The position numbers and the translations under genes were made by a program. This document shows, one piece after another, positions 42,189-52,903 of a stretch of 64,000 nt of DNA (position 1 is its first letter; each line of letters starts with the position of its first letter). The DNA is taken from the NCBI GenBank assembly GCA_016707525.1, contig JADJHP010000008.1:248001-312000 (forward strand), written 5' to 3'. This DNA comes from Ignavibacteriota bacterium. GTDB lineage: Bacteria > Bacteroidota > Ignavibacteria > UBA10030 > UBA6906. The notes beneath the pieces were generated by a model. That model searched no databases, had not been told where the DNA came from, and saw nothing but the letters and a program-made list of their open reading frames with translations.

Positions 42189-42673
42189 GGTACGCTCCTT
42201 TGATGAGAGGTGGTTGGTGGAGTGGTTGTGGCTGCGCCGGGCATACGCAGCCCGTTGAGGGTGGGCGAACGTCGGTCACTTGTGCCGAACAGATACCCGC
42301 ACAGGAGGGCGATCAAGATGTTCAGAAGCAGGTGCCGCACCGTGGGCTTGTCGAACCCCGCAATGAACGAGCATCCGCATTGCGACGCCGGAGCGAGCCA
42401 CAGCAACAGGGCGATAACGACGGAAAACAGACCGAACAGCACCATGCCGAGCAACAGTCCCGTCCGCCGGGTCGCCGGTGGCAGCAACGCACATGCCACC
42501 ACCGCTTCCATGGCGATCACACCACCGGCCACCGCCCCCGGCAGGAGCGCCGGAACCAATGGGTTCTTGCCAAGCGCGAAAACGAACATGTCCCAATGCA
42601 TGAGCTTGTCCGCAACCCCGACGAAGAGGAATGCACTGATCAGTGCCGCCGAAATCCCTGTGATAACTTTCAT
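42185..42673 (-). CDS. MauE/DoxX-family redox-associated membrane protein
   Basis: The 162-aa protein has four TM segments (ISAALISAFLFVGVADKLMH, LLGMVLFGLFSVVIALLLWL). The signature W-x-F-x-x-A-L near TM1 and CGCSF after TM3 are typical of MauE-type proteins. MauE is needed for disulfide formation in the methylamine dehydrogenase small subunit, so a thiol-oxidation role toward the two Cys-rich peptides encoded downstream is plausible. The start at 42673 follows GGGGGAG; an earlier in-frame GTG/ATG region looks non-coding. It is the first gene of the four-gene operon. Confidence 0.75.
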   Translation of the reverse strand: MKVITGISAALISAFLFVGVADKLMHWDMFVFALGKNPLVPALLPGAVAGGVIAMEAVVACALLPPATRRTGLLLGMVLFGLFSVVIALLLWLAPASQCGCSFIAGFDKPTVRHLLLNILIALLCGYLFGTSDRRSPTLNGLRMPGAATTTPPTTSHQRSVP

Positions 42674-43058
42674 CTGTTCTCCCCCACCCGTCCCACCGGT
42701 GCGGCAGCGCGTGCCGTGGCAGTGTGTCGTTGTGCCGCCCGGCGGACCGGATATGAATGATGATGGAAGCGGAGAGTTCGCCCGAATCCCTCCGTCCAGC
42801 TCCATCCACACCGCGGCCCGTTACGGCGTGCGACGCAGACCATACCCCGGTATGCGCCTCTTCCCCGGCGCGCAACCGTTACGCAGCAGCGTGCTGCCTT
42901 TGGTTGACGCGGACCAGATCCGGAGGCCGCACCGGTGAGATCAGAGTGAGTTATGCAATGGCAATGGGTCATCATGGAAAGGCCGTGAAAGGCTATTTCC
43001 CATGACTACCGTGTGGAGGGGAAAATTCCGAAGGCCGGAAAAAGAAAAGATGGGAAGG
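42674..43058. other. 385-base intergenic region upstream of the peptide operon
   Basis: No convincing gene is seen on either strand. The open frames here are Arg/Pro/His-rich shadows without ribosome binding sites. It should hold the promoter of the MauE-peptide operon, but no clear -35/-10 pair stands out. The dnaX end carries a weak terminator-like hairpin. Confidence 0.5.
43022..43040 (-). terminator. Weak hairpin with T-run after dnaX
   Basis: Read on the minus strand, TTCCG-GCCTT-CGGAA is followed by TTTT about 18 bases past the dnaX stop. The stem is only five pairs. Confidence 0.35.
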
Positions 43059-44759
43059 CTAGAGAGGTTCTGCGCCCAACTCGCGCTTCAGCGTCTGAAC
43101 GAAGGGATGCTCCTCTTTCACCGCCGGCGCACCATGCCCGGCAGCAAGCTCACCCTGCATCGTCCCGCGCGCACTGAAGACGCTCTGGATGATCTCACCC
43201 AACACTTCGCGGGAGTGCTGGATCGACGATACCTGGAATTCATCCACGCATTCGACGCGGATGGTCCCGTTGCTCACGCCCAGAAACGTCGCTCCGCTGA
43301 GCACCGCACCGAGCGTGATCTTCCGGCGCGATACCTCCGCCGCGAACTCCGCCCAGCGTGAACGCACTTCATCCTCGTTCACGGTGCGGCCCTGTCCGGC
43401 CGGCTGCGGCGATGGCTGCGGGGCCTTCTCGGCCGGCGCCTGCGGGGGACGCAGAGGAGGACGCGAAGGAGGAGGCGTTGTCACGCGTGATCCAGCAGAG
43501 AGTGCAGGGGCAGCCGGAGGCGGTGACGCGGGGGACGGTGCCACAGCACGCGCAGCAGGCGCGGGCGCAGGCGGCAACGGACGCAGACCGGGGAGCGGAG
43601 CGGGAGCAGCAACGATGCCGCCCTTTTTCAACTCTTCAATGCCATCGATCAGCCCTGCAAGGTCTACGGCGCGCGGCATGGTCACCAATTGCACCATGTC
43701 GGCCTCCAGGCGGAAACGCGACTGCGCGGTGAACCGCAACGCCTGATCCGTGCCGTGCACCAGGCGCTGTGCCCGCAGGAGATCGCTCACCGAGAACTTC
43801 GCAGCGGTCTCGCTGTACCGCGTGCGCGTCACATCCGATGCTTCAATGAGCGATGTATTCCCCACTACCCGCGCAATGAGCAGGTTGCGCAAATGCTCGA
43901 GCAATCCGCCCAGGAAATCGCGCAGGTCGAAGCCCCCGCTCATGAGCTCATCCACCAGCAACAGCACGCTCGTCGCATCCTGCTGCTGCATCAGATCGGT
44001 GACCCGGAAATGGACATCCACACCCACGATATTCAACGCTTCCTGCATCCCCGCCATGGTCACGTTCGTGCCACACAACGCGATCACCTGGTCGAAGAGG
44101 CTCTGCGCATCGCGCAGCGATCCGTCGCCTTTGCGCGCGATGAGCGACAGCGCATCGTCCTCCACCTGCAGGCCTTCCTCATGCGCGATCGCGCTCAGGT
44201 TCGCCATGATCTGTGCGTGCGGGATGCGGCGGAAATCGAATCGCTGGCACCGCGACAGGATGGTCGCCGGGACCTTCGAGAGTTCGGTCGTGGCAAAGAT
44301 GAACAGCACGTGCGGCGGCGGCTCTTCGAGCGTTTTCAGCAACGCATTGAAGGCCTCCTTCGTGAGCATGTGCACTTCATCGATGATGTACACTTTGTAC
44401 GTGCACGTGGTCGGTGGATAGCGCACCGCCTCACGGAGGTTCCGGATCTCGTCGATCCCGCGGTTCGAGGCGCCGTCGATCTCCTGCACGTCGAAATTCC
44501 GCCCCTCGGTGATGCCCGTGCAGTTCTCGCACACCCCGCAGGGGTTCGCATCCTCCGGCCTGGCGCAGTTCACGGCCTTGGCCAGAAGGCGTGCCGTGGT
44601 GGTCTTTCCGACACCACGCGGGCCGCTGAACAGGTACGCGTGCGCAAGGCGGTCGGAGCTGATCGCATTTCGGAGGGTCCGCGTCACATGCTCCTGCCCC
44701 GCCACGCTCTCGAACTTCATGGGCCGCCATTTTCTGGCGGTGACGATATACTCGCTCAT
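43059..44759 (-). CDS. dnaX: DNA polymerase III subunit gamma/tau
   Basis: This is the clamp-loader ATPase. The N-terminus is [20 protein letters not shown], the P-loop [14 protein letters not shown], the zinc module [16 protein letters not shown], then [14 protein letters not shown], the DEVHML Walker B and the sensor [20 protein letters not shown]. Domain III follows. A Pro/Ala-rich linker at about residues 385-460 leads to a C-terminal domain of about 100 residues. The length of 566 aa suggests a tau-like product. lon lies upstream by 9 bases. Confidence 0.95.
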   Translation of the reverse strand: MSEYIVTARKWRPMKFESVAGQEHVTRTLRNAISSDRLAHAYLFSGPRGVGKTTTARLLAKAVNCARPEDANPCGVCENCTGITEGRNFDVQEIDGASNRGIDEIRNLREAVRYPPTTCTYKVYIIDEVHMLTKEAFNALLKTLEEPPPHVLFIFATTELSKVPATILSRCQRFDFRRIPHAQIMANLSAIAHEEGLQVEDDALSLIARKGDGSLRDAQSLFDQVIALCGTNVTMAGMQEALNIVGVDVHFRVTDLMQQQDATSVLLLVDELMSGGFDLRDFLGGLLEHLRNLLIARVVGNTSLIEASDVTRTRYSETAAKFSVSDLLRAQRLVHGTDQALRFTAQSRFRLEADMVQLVTMPRAVDLAGLIDGIEELKKGGIVAAPAPLPGLRPLPPAPAPAARAVAPSPASPPPAAPALSAGSRVTTPPPSRPPLRPPQAPAEKAPQPSPQPAGQGRTVNEDEVRSRWAEFAAEVSRRKITLGAVLSGATFLGVSNGTIRVECVDEFQVSSIQHSREVLGEIIQSVFSARGTMQGELAAGHGAPAVKEEHPFVQTLKRELGAEPL

Positions 44760-44768
44760 AACCTTCCG

Positions 44769-47219
<2,451 letters not shown>

Positions 47220-47323
47220 GGATCATCATTCATCGTGGGTAGAGCATGACAAGTTACCAAGATAATGGGCGTTTGTCAAATTCGCCGCAGCGGAGGAAGG
47301 GAAACTGGCAGGAAGGAGATGAC

Positions 47324-47344
47324 AGACGGGCCCTTCGCCCGTCT
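47324..47344 (-). terminator. Hairpin after the histidine kinase gene
   Basis: AGACGGGC-CCTTC-GCCCGTCT forms an eight-pair stem 25 bases beyond the kinase stop and ahead of lon. No T-run follows on the minus strand. Confidence 0.35.
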
Positions 47345-47368
47345 CCCGTTTCCCCGGGGTGGCCGCGA

Positions 47369-50041
47369 TCAGGCAGGAAAGGCGATCGTGAACTTCGTGC
47401 CGTTGTTCCGATCGATCGCCATGGTCCCCATGAGCTGTTCGACGAGCCCGACAACGAGCGTCATCCCCATCGATGATATAGCACGGACGTCCGTCCCGGC
47501 CGGAAGGCCGATACCATCGTCTTCAACGGTCAGCTCAACGGTCTTCTCATCACGGCGCCGCACGTCCACATGGACGTGTCCTTCGGTGCGCCCTTCGAAG
47601 CCGTGCTTGAGGGCATTCGTCACAAGTTCATTGAGGATCAGCCCGACAGGAACCGCCGTATCGATGCCCACAAGGGCGGAGCTGCCGGACGCGTGCACGG
47701 TGATGCCGGGACGGATCGAGGCCTGGGCGATGCGAGTGGTAAGCGTGTCGCTGTACACGTGGAGGTCGACATGCGCAAAATCCGATGCACGGTAGAACGT
47801 CTCGTGCACCAATGCCATCGAACGGACCCGCGCCTGTGATTCCTGCAGCGCTGCCCGCGCCGGGCCCGGGCCGAGGTCGCGCGCCTGCAGGTTCAGCAGG
47901 CTCGTGATGATCTGCAGGTTGTTCTTCACGCGATGGTGGATCTCTTTCAGGAGAACTTCCTTTTCGGTCAGCGAACGCTTCAGCGCTTCTTCATCACGCT
48001 TCCGTTCCGTGATGTCGCGGCCGAATGCAAGCACCCCCGTGATCGTTCCTTCGCGGCCAAACTCGGGAACGCAGAGGACATGATGGGTGCGCTTCTCCCC
48101 GGCGGAATCGATGATCTCGACTTCGATATCCGCTGGTTGGCCGGTCTCACACACCTGGCGGATCAAGGCAATGGATCGCACCTGCTCTTCTCTGGCCGGG
48201 TCAACCGGCGGTATCATGCCGAGAAATGAACGCATGGGATACCCGAGACTCCGGTCCACATTCTCGTTCAGATACGTGATCCGCCCTTCGACATCATAGC
48301 GGATGATGTTGTCGGGAGAACCCTCGGCGAGTGACCGGTACTGCTCGCCGCTCCGTTGCAGATCGCGCAGCGTCAACAATGTCGTCAGGGCGTCCGTCAA
48401 CCGCCGGCCGATCTCCTGGAAGAGACGCATCTCGTTGTCTGACCACACCCTCTCATGAGAACATTGATGCAGGCCGAACGCCCATCGGGCACCGATACGG
48501 GGATCGAGGGCCATCGCGACCAGAGAGCGGACACCGAAGGCCTTCGCCATCGGAGGGGGGACTGTGTGCTCCTGTCCGGGGCCGAATTGCAGAGGCCCAT
48601 CGGATGCCCGGAGCAACCCGAACAGCACGGACCCCTCGGGATCGAGCGGCAGGTTCACACCGAGAGGAAGAACGCCCGGATACTCGGGCCGTGTGCGTTC
48701 CATCGGCGTCTGCCATTCCTTTGCATCGGGGTCGCACGGATAGACCATCCATGCACGGTCACACCCAAAGACCGTGATCAGCACATCCAGCACGTCACGC
48801 ATCATCTGGTCGAGGTCGCCGGCACCCTGGATGGCCCTGTTGACACGGTCAAGGCTCCCCAGGAACCAGAGATGGGTCGCCTGTTCCCGCTCGGCCTGTT
48901 CGAGCGCCTTCCGGTTCCGCAGGACGGAGATCCCGAAGGCGAGGTCCTCTGTCAGCCCCTCCAGCAGGATCCGATCTGACGGAGAGACCACGCGGGCCTC
49001 TGTAGCATACGCGGTCAGGCACCCGAACACTTTGTTGTCACTCGCTTTCAATGGTATCGCGATCCCGGACCGCAGGCCGACGGCCAGGGCATCATCACGC
49101 GACGACTCCATCCGTTCGTCCGTGGCGATATCAGGAACGATCGCGATCTCTCCGCTCCTGAGCACGGATGCCGAAAGGCCGAGACCCTGTCCGGCCAGAT
49201 CGGACCAACGGGTGCGCGCGGTCTCAACGAGTTCCTCGCTCTCGCCTGACCATGCAACCGGGATCAACGCATCCCTTTTGTTCGGATCAGCAAGGCCAAC
49301 CCACACCAGCGTGTATCCTGCCTCATCACGGATGATCCGGCAGATATCATTCAGGAGTTCCTGCTCATCGGTCGCTCTGAGGAGCGCCTGATTGCATCCC
49401 GAGATCGCGCGGAGTTCCCTGTTGAGCCGGCGGAGCGCCCGCTCGGTCTGTCGATGGCGGTCGAGCAGGCGGATCCGGTCCAGCGAGACTGCCATGTGGC
49501 TGGCAAGTGACTGGAGAAACTCAAGTTCCACGGGCGAGGGTGCCCGGACACCTTCGTCGCCGAACGTCCCCGTCCCCACGGTACCGAGTATCTGCTCTGA
49601 GAAGATGATGGGCACATTGATGATCGTGCGGTTCCCGAGGGCGGCAACCACCTTCTTGTCGGTTCGGGGATCCGTCCGCGCATCCTCTACCACGACGGGA
49701 TGCGTGGCACGCGCTATTTCCTCCAGCATCGCATCGCCTTCGATCGTCAACCGGCCCATCTCGCTCTTCATCCAGTCGTCGCCCGACACCGGCCCGCCAC
49801 CCACGAGGGCGTACGCGTACTTGCGGTCGTCCGAGATCAGATACACCCAGAGATTGGTATAGCCGATGGCGGACCGGACCTCTTCGCGGGCGGCTTCAAG
49901 CACTTCGGGATACGTTTGCGCCGATTCAAAACGGCGGGAAAGGCGGAGGAGCGATTCGGCGTGGCGTGAGCGCGTATCTGTCAGGCGGGCATGCTCTTCT
50001 GCCGAAGGGACGGAAGGAACGGTATCTTGGGGGGACTGCAT
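47369..50041 (-). CDS. Multi-GAF, PAS sensor histidine kinase (HisKA_2 type)
   Basis: The soluble 890-aa kinase appears to have three GAF domains (about 35-200, 215-385, 400-560), a PAS domain at about 575-690 (YRSLAEGSPDNIIRYDVEGR, then ITYLNENVDRSLGYP) and a HisKA_2 dimerisation box (EIHHRVKNNLQIITSLLNLQ, His near 702). The ATPase domain has LNELVTNALKHGFEG and DDGIGLP. There is no TM segment and no receiver. HisKA_2 kinases often act on stand-alone receivers or in the general stress response. No response regulator is adjacent. Confidence 0.88.
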   Translation of the reverse strand: MQSPQDTVPSVPSAEEHARLTDTRSRHAESLLRLSRRFESAQTYPEVLEAAREEVRSAIGYTNLWVYLISDDRKYAYALVGGGPVSGDDWMKSEMGRLTIEGDAMLEEIARATHPVVVEDARTDPRTDKKVVAALGNRTIINVPIIFSEQILGTVGTGTFGDEGVRAPSPVELEFLQSLASHMAVSLDRIRLLDRHRQTERALRRLNRELRAISGCNQALLRATDEQELLNDICRIIRDEAGYTLVWVGLADPNKRDALIPVAWSGESEELVETARTRWSDLAGQGLGLSASVLRSGEIAIVPDIATDERMESSRDDALAVGLRSGIAIPLKASDNKVFGCLTAYATEARVVSPSDRILLEGLTEDLAFGISVLRNRKALEQAEREQATHLWFLGSLDRVNRAIQGAGDLDQMMRDVLDVLITVFGCDRAWMVYPCDPDAKEWQTPMERTRPEYPGVLPLGVNLPLDPEGSVLFGLLRASDGPLQFGPGQEHTVPPPMAKAFGVRSLVAMALDPRIGARWAFGLHQCSHERVWSDNEMRLFQEIGRRLTDALTTLLTLRDLQRSGEQYRSLAEGSPDNIIRYDVEGRITYLNENVDRSLGYPMRSFLGMIPPVDPAREEQVRSIALIRQVCETGQPADIEVEIIDSAGEKRTHHVLCVPEFGREGTITGVLAFGRDITERKRDEEALKRSLTEKEVLLKEIHHRVKNNLQIITSLLNLQARDLGPGPARAALQESQARVRSMALVHETFYRASDFAHVDLHVYSDTLTTRIAQASIRPGITVHASGSSALVGIDTAVPVGLILNELVTNALKHGFEGRTEGHVHVDVRRRDEKTVELTVEDDGIGLPAGTDVRAISSMGMTLVVGLVEQLMGTMAIDRNNGTKFTIAFPA

Positions 50042-50199
50042 GACGATATCCTCGCGCGGAAGTGCGGGTTCGCGCCGATCTGGATGTGCCCTGACAACGA
50101 TTCTCTACCCCCACGCAAGGTAGTCATCAGTGGGACAAAGTGCAATTTCTGGATGATCCCCGGAAGGAGGACCTTCAGAGAGGGGGTGTCACAACAGGA

Positions 50200-51030
50200 T
50201 CACTGAACGGCGGAGACAGGAGCAACATCCAGATGGGCGAGAAGGTCCTGCTTATGCATATCCGCAACGGCACCGCACAATGTCCGCCCCTCGGTCCAGA
50301 GCACCATCGTCTGGCCATCCGCATTCTCCTCCACATACGTCATCCCGTTACGGAGCGTCGAAAGGATGTGCGCGGGAAGCTGGAGCTTCCGTCCATCCTG
50401 CACCGTCTGCCAGCATGTCTGATACATATACACGGTCGTACCCGCGCCGTTGTACAGCACCTGAGCCAGCGGCACACCGCCGCGCTGATGCAACATGGCG
50501 CCGATGGGAGTGAAATCGCGTACTGTGTGTACACGGACGGGGAACGAGGTCTTGCCGGAGAAGAACGCCTGGAGTACATCGGGACGCGCCGACTCGACAT
50601 CCGGCTTCATCTGTCCCCCCATCACGCCAGCATACGTCACGATGGATTGCGCGAACACATCCTCGTTGATAGACGGGAACATGGCATCGTCAGCAAAGCG
50701 GGGTGCGGAGAGGAGGTACACGGCAGCAATGATGGCTGCGGCAGCAACGACGGAGCGGTAGACGGAGGGGGACCAGCGCCGGAAGACCGCGGGGGGGCCT
50801 GCCGTCCGTTCGGACGCGAGCCGGTCCACGATCGCAGCAGCAACGGTGCCGGGGGTGTGCACCATACGCATCCGTTGCCTGATGAAGTTCCTGGTGAAGA
50901 GTTCTGCTTCGTACGCGCGGCGGCAACCCGGACAGACGTTGGCGTGATCGTTGAAGGCGATCGCCTCTTCCGCCCGCAGCCGCTCATCGGCCGCGGGGGT
51001 GATCTGTTCGTCGAACTCTGTGCAGTTCAC
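50200..51030 (-). CDS. Anti-sigma factor with zinc-binding (ZAS-like) domain
   Basis: The 276-aa protein has an N-terminal zinc motif NDHANVCPGCRRAYEAEL (H-x3-C-x2-C: His29, Cys33, Cys36) for sigma binding. A single TM lies at about 115-132 (VVAAAAIIAAVYLLSAP), and the extracytoplasmic C-terminus holds VRVHTVRDFTPIGAMLHQRG and TVYMYQTCWQTVQDG. It lies 49 bases downstream of the ECF sigma gene on the same strand, the classic sigma/anti-sigma order. Release may need proteolysis, for which RseP and S41 proteases exist in this window. Confidence 0.85.
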   Translation of the reverse strand: MNCTEFDEQITPAADERLRAEEAIAFNDHANVCPGCRRAYEAELFTRNFIRQRMRMVHTPGTVAAAIVDRLASERTAGPPAVFRRWSPSVYRSVVAAAAIIAAVYLLSAPRFADDAMFPSINEDVFAQSIVTYAGVMGGQMKPDVESARPDVLQAFFSGKTSFPVRVHTVRDFTPIGAMLHQRGGVPLAQVLYNGAGTTVYMYQTCWQTVQDGRKLQLPAHILSTLRNGMTYVEENADGQTMVLWTEGRTLCGAVADMHKQDLLAHLDVAPVSAVQ

Positions 51031-51079
51031 CGCGCGTAATCCCGATCATCAAATGGTGCCCGATCACACGATCCGCCCA

Positions 51080-51658
51080 CTACCCTTCCACGGCGTACCC
51101 ACGGTCCTTCGCGTACTTTGTAAGCCGCGCCCGCAGGAGACTGCGTCCGCGGTGCAGGCGCGACCGCACGGTGCCCAGCGGACAATCGAGGAACTCCGCG
51201 ATCTCCTCGTAGGTAAGCCCTTCGATGTCGCACAGGATCACCACCGTCCGGAAATCCTCGGGGAGCGCGGATATCGCACCGGCAAGGTCATCGTCCAGCA
51301 GTTGCCCGAACGCCGATTCGGGTGTGTCATGCGAATCGGATCTCTCGTCGCGGATCGTGTTGTAAAAATTCTGGATCTCTTCATAATCAACCGTGTCGGG
51401 CTCCTTCGCTTCGCGCCGGTACCGGTTGATGTATGAATTTTTCATGATCCGGAACAGCCACGCCCGGATATTCGTTCCCTTCTCGTACTTGTCCCAGAAC
51501 CGGAAGGCCTTGAGGAAGGTCTCCTGGACGAGGTCATCCGCATCGGCCGCGTTGTTCGTCATACGCAGCGCATAGTTGTACAGCAGGTCCGCATGCGGCA
51601 GGGCCTCTGTTTCAAACTCGTGCTGTTTGGGCGTTTTTCCGACGGCTTTCATCGACAA
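51080..51658 (-). CDS. ECF RNA polymerase sigma factor
   Basis: The 192-aa sigma-70 family member has region 2 (ADLLYNYALRMTNNAADADD, LVQETFLKAFRFWDKYEKGT, IRAWLFRIMKNSYINRYRR). An acidic linker (DTVDYEEIQNFYNTIRDERS) precedes region 4 (ALPEDFRTVVILCDIEGLTY, EEIAEFLDCPLGTVRSRLHR). It resembles the SigH/SigR group that pairs with zinc anti-sigma factors. Its partner follows at 50200. The start may be at 51658 or two codons later. Confidence 0.9.
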   Translation of the reverse strand: MSMKAVGKTPKQHEFETEALPHADLLYNYALRMTNNAADADDLVQETFLKAFRFWDKYEKGTNIRAWLFRIMKNSYINRYRREAKEPDTVDYEEIQNFYNTIRDERSDSHDTPESAFGQLLDDDLAGAISALPEDFRTVVILCDIEGLTYEEIAEFLDCPLGTVRSRLHRGRSLLRARLTKYAKDRGYAVEG

Positions 51659-51721
51659 TGCACTATGGGGGAAAGAACAGACAAAGTGTAGAAAAAATGG
51701 TACGAGATTCCCTCCAGAGTG

Positions 51722-52903
51722 TCAAGGGCGAAACGCGACGGGCGGGAAATTCGCGTACATTTGCAGCAGATCGAACAGCTCTTTTGTCGGAAGAGTGCTG
51801 TTCACGCGCAGGTGCTCGGTGGACACGGCGCGGCGGGCGACCTCGATGGTCTCGAGTCCACCATGGGTGTGCAGGTCGCCGATCTCCTTGATGAGGACGT
51901 TTGCATGGTCCTTCTGGAACGCAAGGCCGACATCCACCACCCGACTCCACATTCCCTGATGCTGGAGCTCCACACCGCGGAGGAGGAGGTCAAAGACCCT
52001 CTTGCCATTCAGGGGAAGCCGGTGGTAGTGGTCAAGCTCCGTGTCCACGTAACTATGGTTGCCGATGGCGCGGAGCGCCGACAGGATCCCGAGCACGTTG
52101 AGCTTCCTGCTGAAGGCCTTCTCCGGATCATGGACCCGGTGCCCGGACTCGATCAGGACCGTACTCGTGCCCGCCGCCTGGAACCAATCGCCGAACGCGC
52201 GCGGTTCGAAGGCGTCATCGTACCGCGTGATGTTGCCTTCGGCATGTGGCCCGACCGTGCGCGCGATATGCGCAGCAAGACGGATCGCACGCAACCGCGT
52301 GCTCGTCGTCTGCCTGTCCGCGGTCGGCGGCGGTGCAAGAAGCGCCAGTGCCGTGGCAACCGGCGCATCGCCCACCGAACTCAGTTCCTGGTCGTGCAGA
52401 TTGAACCCAAAATCGGGCCGGAACTGTTCATGCACGGCATGCAGGACCTGTGCTTCCGGCGACGCAAGTGCAAGCGCATCTCTGTTGATGTTGATCCCCG
52501 CAGCATTGAGCCGCATGCGCCGTTCGGCCCCATCAGGATTGAGCAGGGGAAGGATCACGATCGAGATGTCCTGCAGCATCGTCGCACACCACGGTTCGGA
52601 TCTCCACCCGATCATACCGTTCATGATGTCCAGCAACGCCAGCGTCGCCGTTGGTTCATCCCCGTGCATCTGCGACCAGAGCATCACCCGCCGTGGACCT
52701 GTCCCTGTGCGCACCATCGAAAGCATGCGCCCCTCCACGGATGTACCCGCATCCTCCATCGTGAACAGGCCGCCGCTGCGGGCGACCAGCTCCTTCAGCT
52801 CCTGCCGGACCGGTTCGTACTGACTGTTGCCTGGGAACATATGGTGAAGACGGAAGGAGGGATACGCATCGGCGATCATCCCTGCGAATGCGGATGGGGT
52901 CAT
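51722..52903 (-). CDS. M14-family zinc carboxypeptidase
   Basis: The 393-aa metallopeptidase has the zinc motif SQMHGDEPTATLALL (His80, Glu83), a third ligand His in FGFNLHDQELSS and the catalytic Glu in STVLIESGHRV. LNPDGAERRMRLNAAGININRD is the substrate-binding arginine/asparagine segment. No signal peptide is visible, so it probably acts on cytoplasmic peptides or muropeptides. The start overlaps the DUF4175 stop (ATGA), placing it third in a DUF4159-DUF4175-M14 operon. Confidence 0.85.
   Translation of the reverse strand: MTPSAFAGMIADAYPSFRLHHMFPGNSQYEPVRQELKELVARSGGLFTMEDAGTSVEGRMLSMVRTGTGPRRVMLWSQMHGDEPTATLALLDIMNGMIGWRSEPWCATMLQDISIVILPLLNPDGAERRMRLNAAGININRDALALASPEAQVLHAVHEQFRPDFGFNLHDQELSSVGDAPVATALALLAPPPTADRQTTSTRLRAIRLAAHIARTVGPHAEGNITRYDDAFEPRAFGDWFQAAGTSTVLIESGHRVHDPEKAFSRKLNVLGILSALRAIGNHSYVDTELDHYHRLPLNGKRVFDLLLRGVELQHQGMWSRVVDVGLAFQKDHANVLIKEIGDLHTHGGLETIEVARRAVSTEHLRVNSTLPTKELFDLLQMYANFPPVAFRP

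Noticed and set aside
42674..43058. Extra small genes upstream of the MauE-like gene
   Set aside because: The open frames lack ribosome sites and signal peptides and read as Arg/Pro/His-rich shadow sequence.
43620..43632. dnaX programmed frameshift site (G AAA AAG)
   Set aside because: Only five A in a row, no clear stimulatory hairpin or early stop in the -1 frame, so there is too little support.
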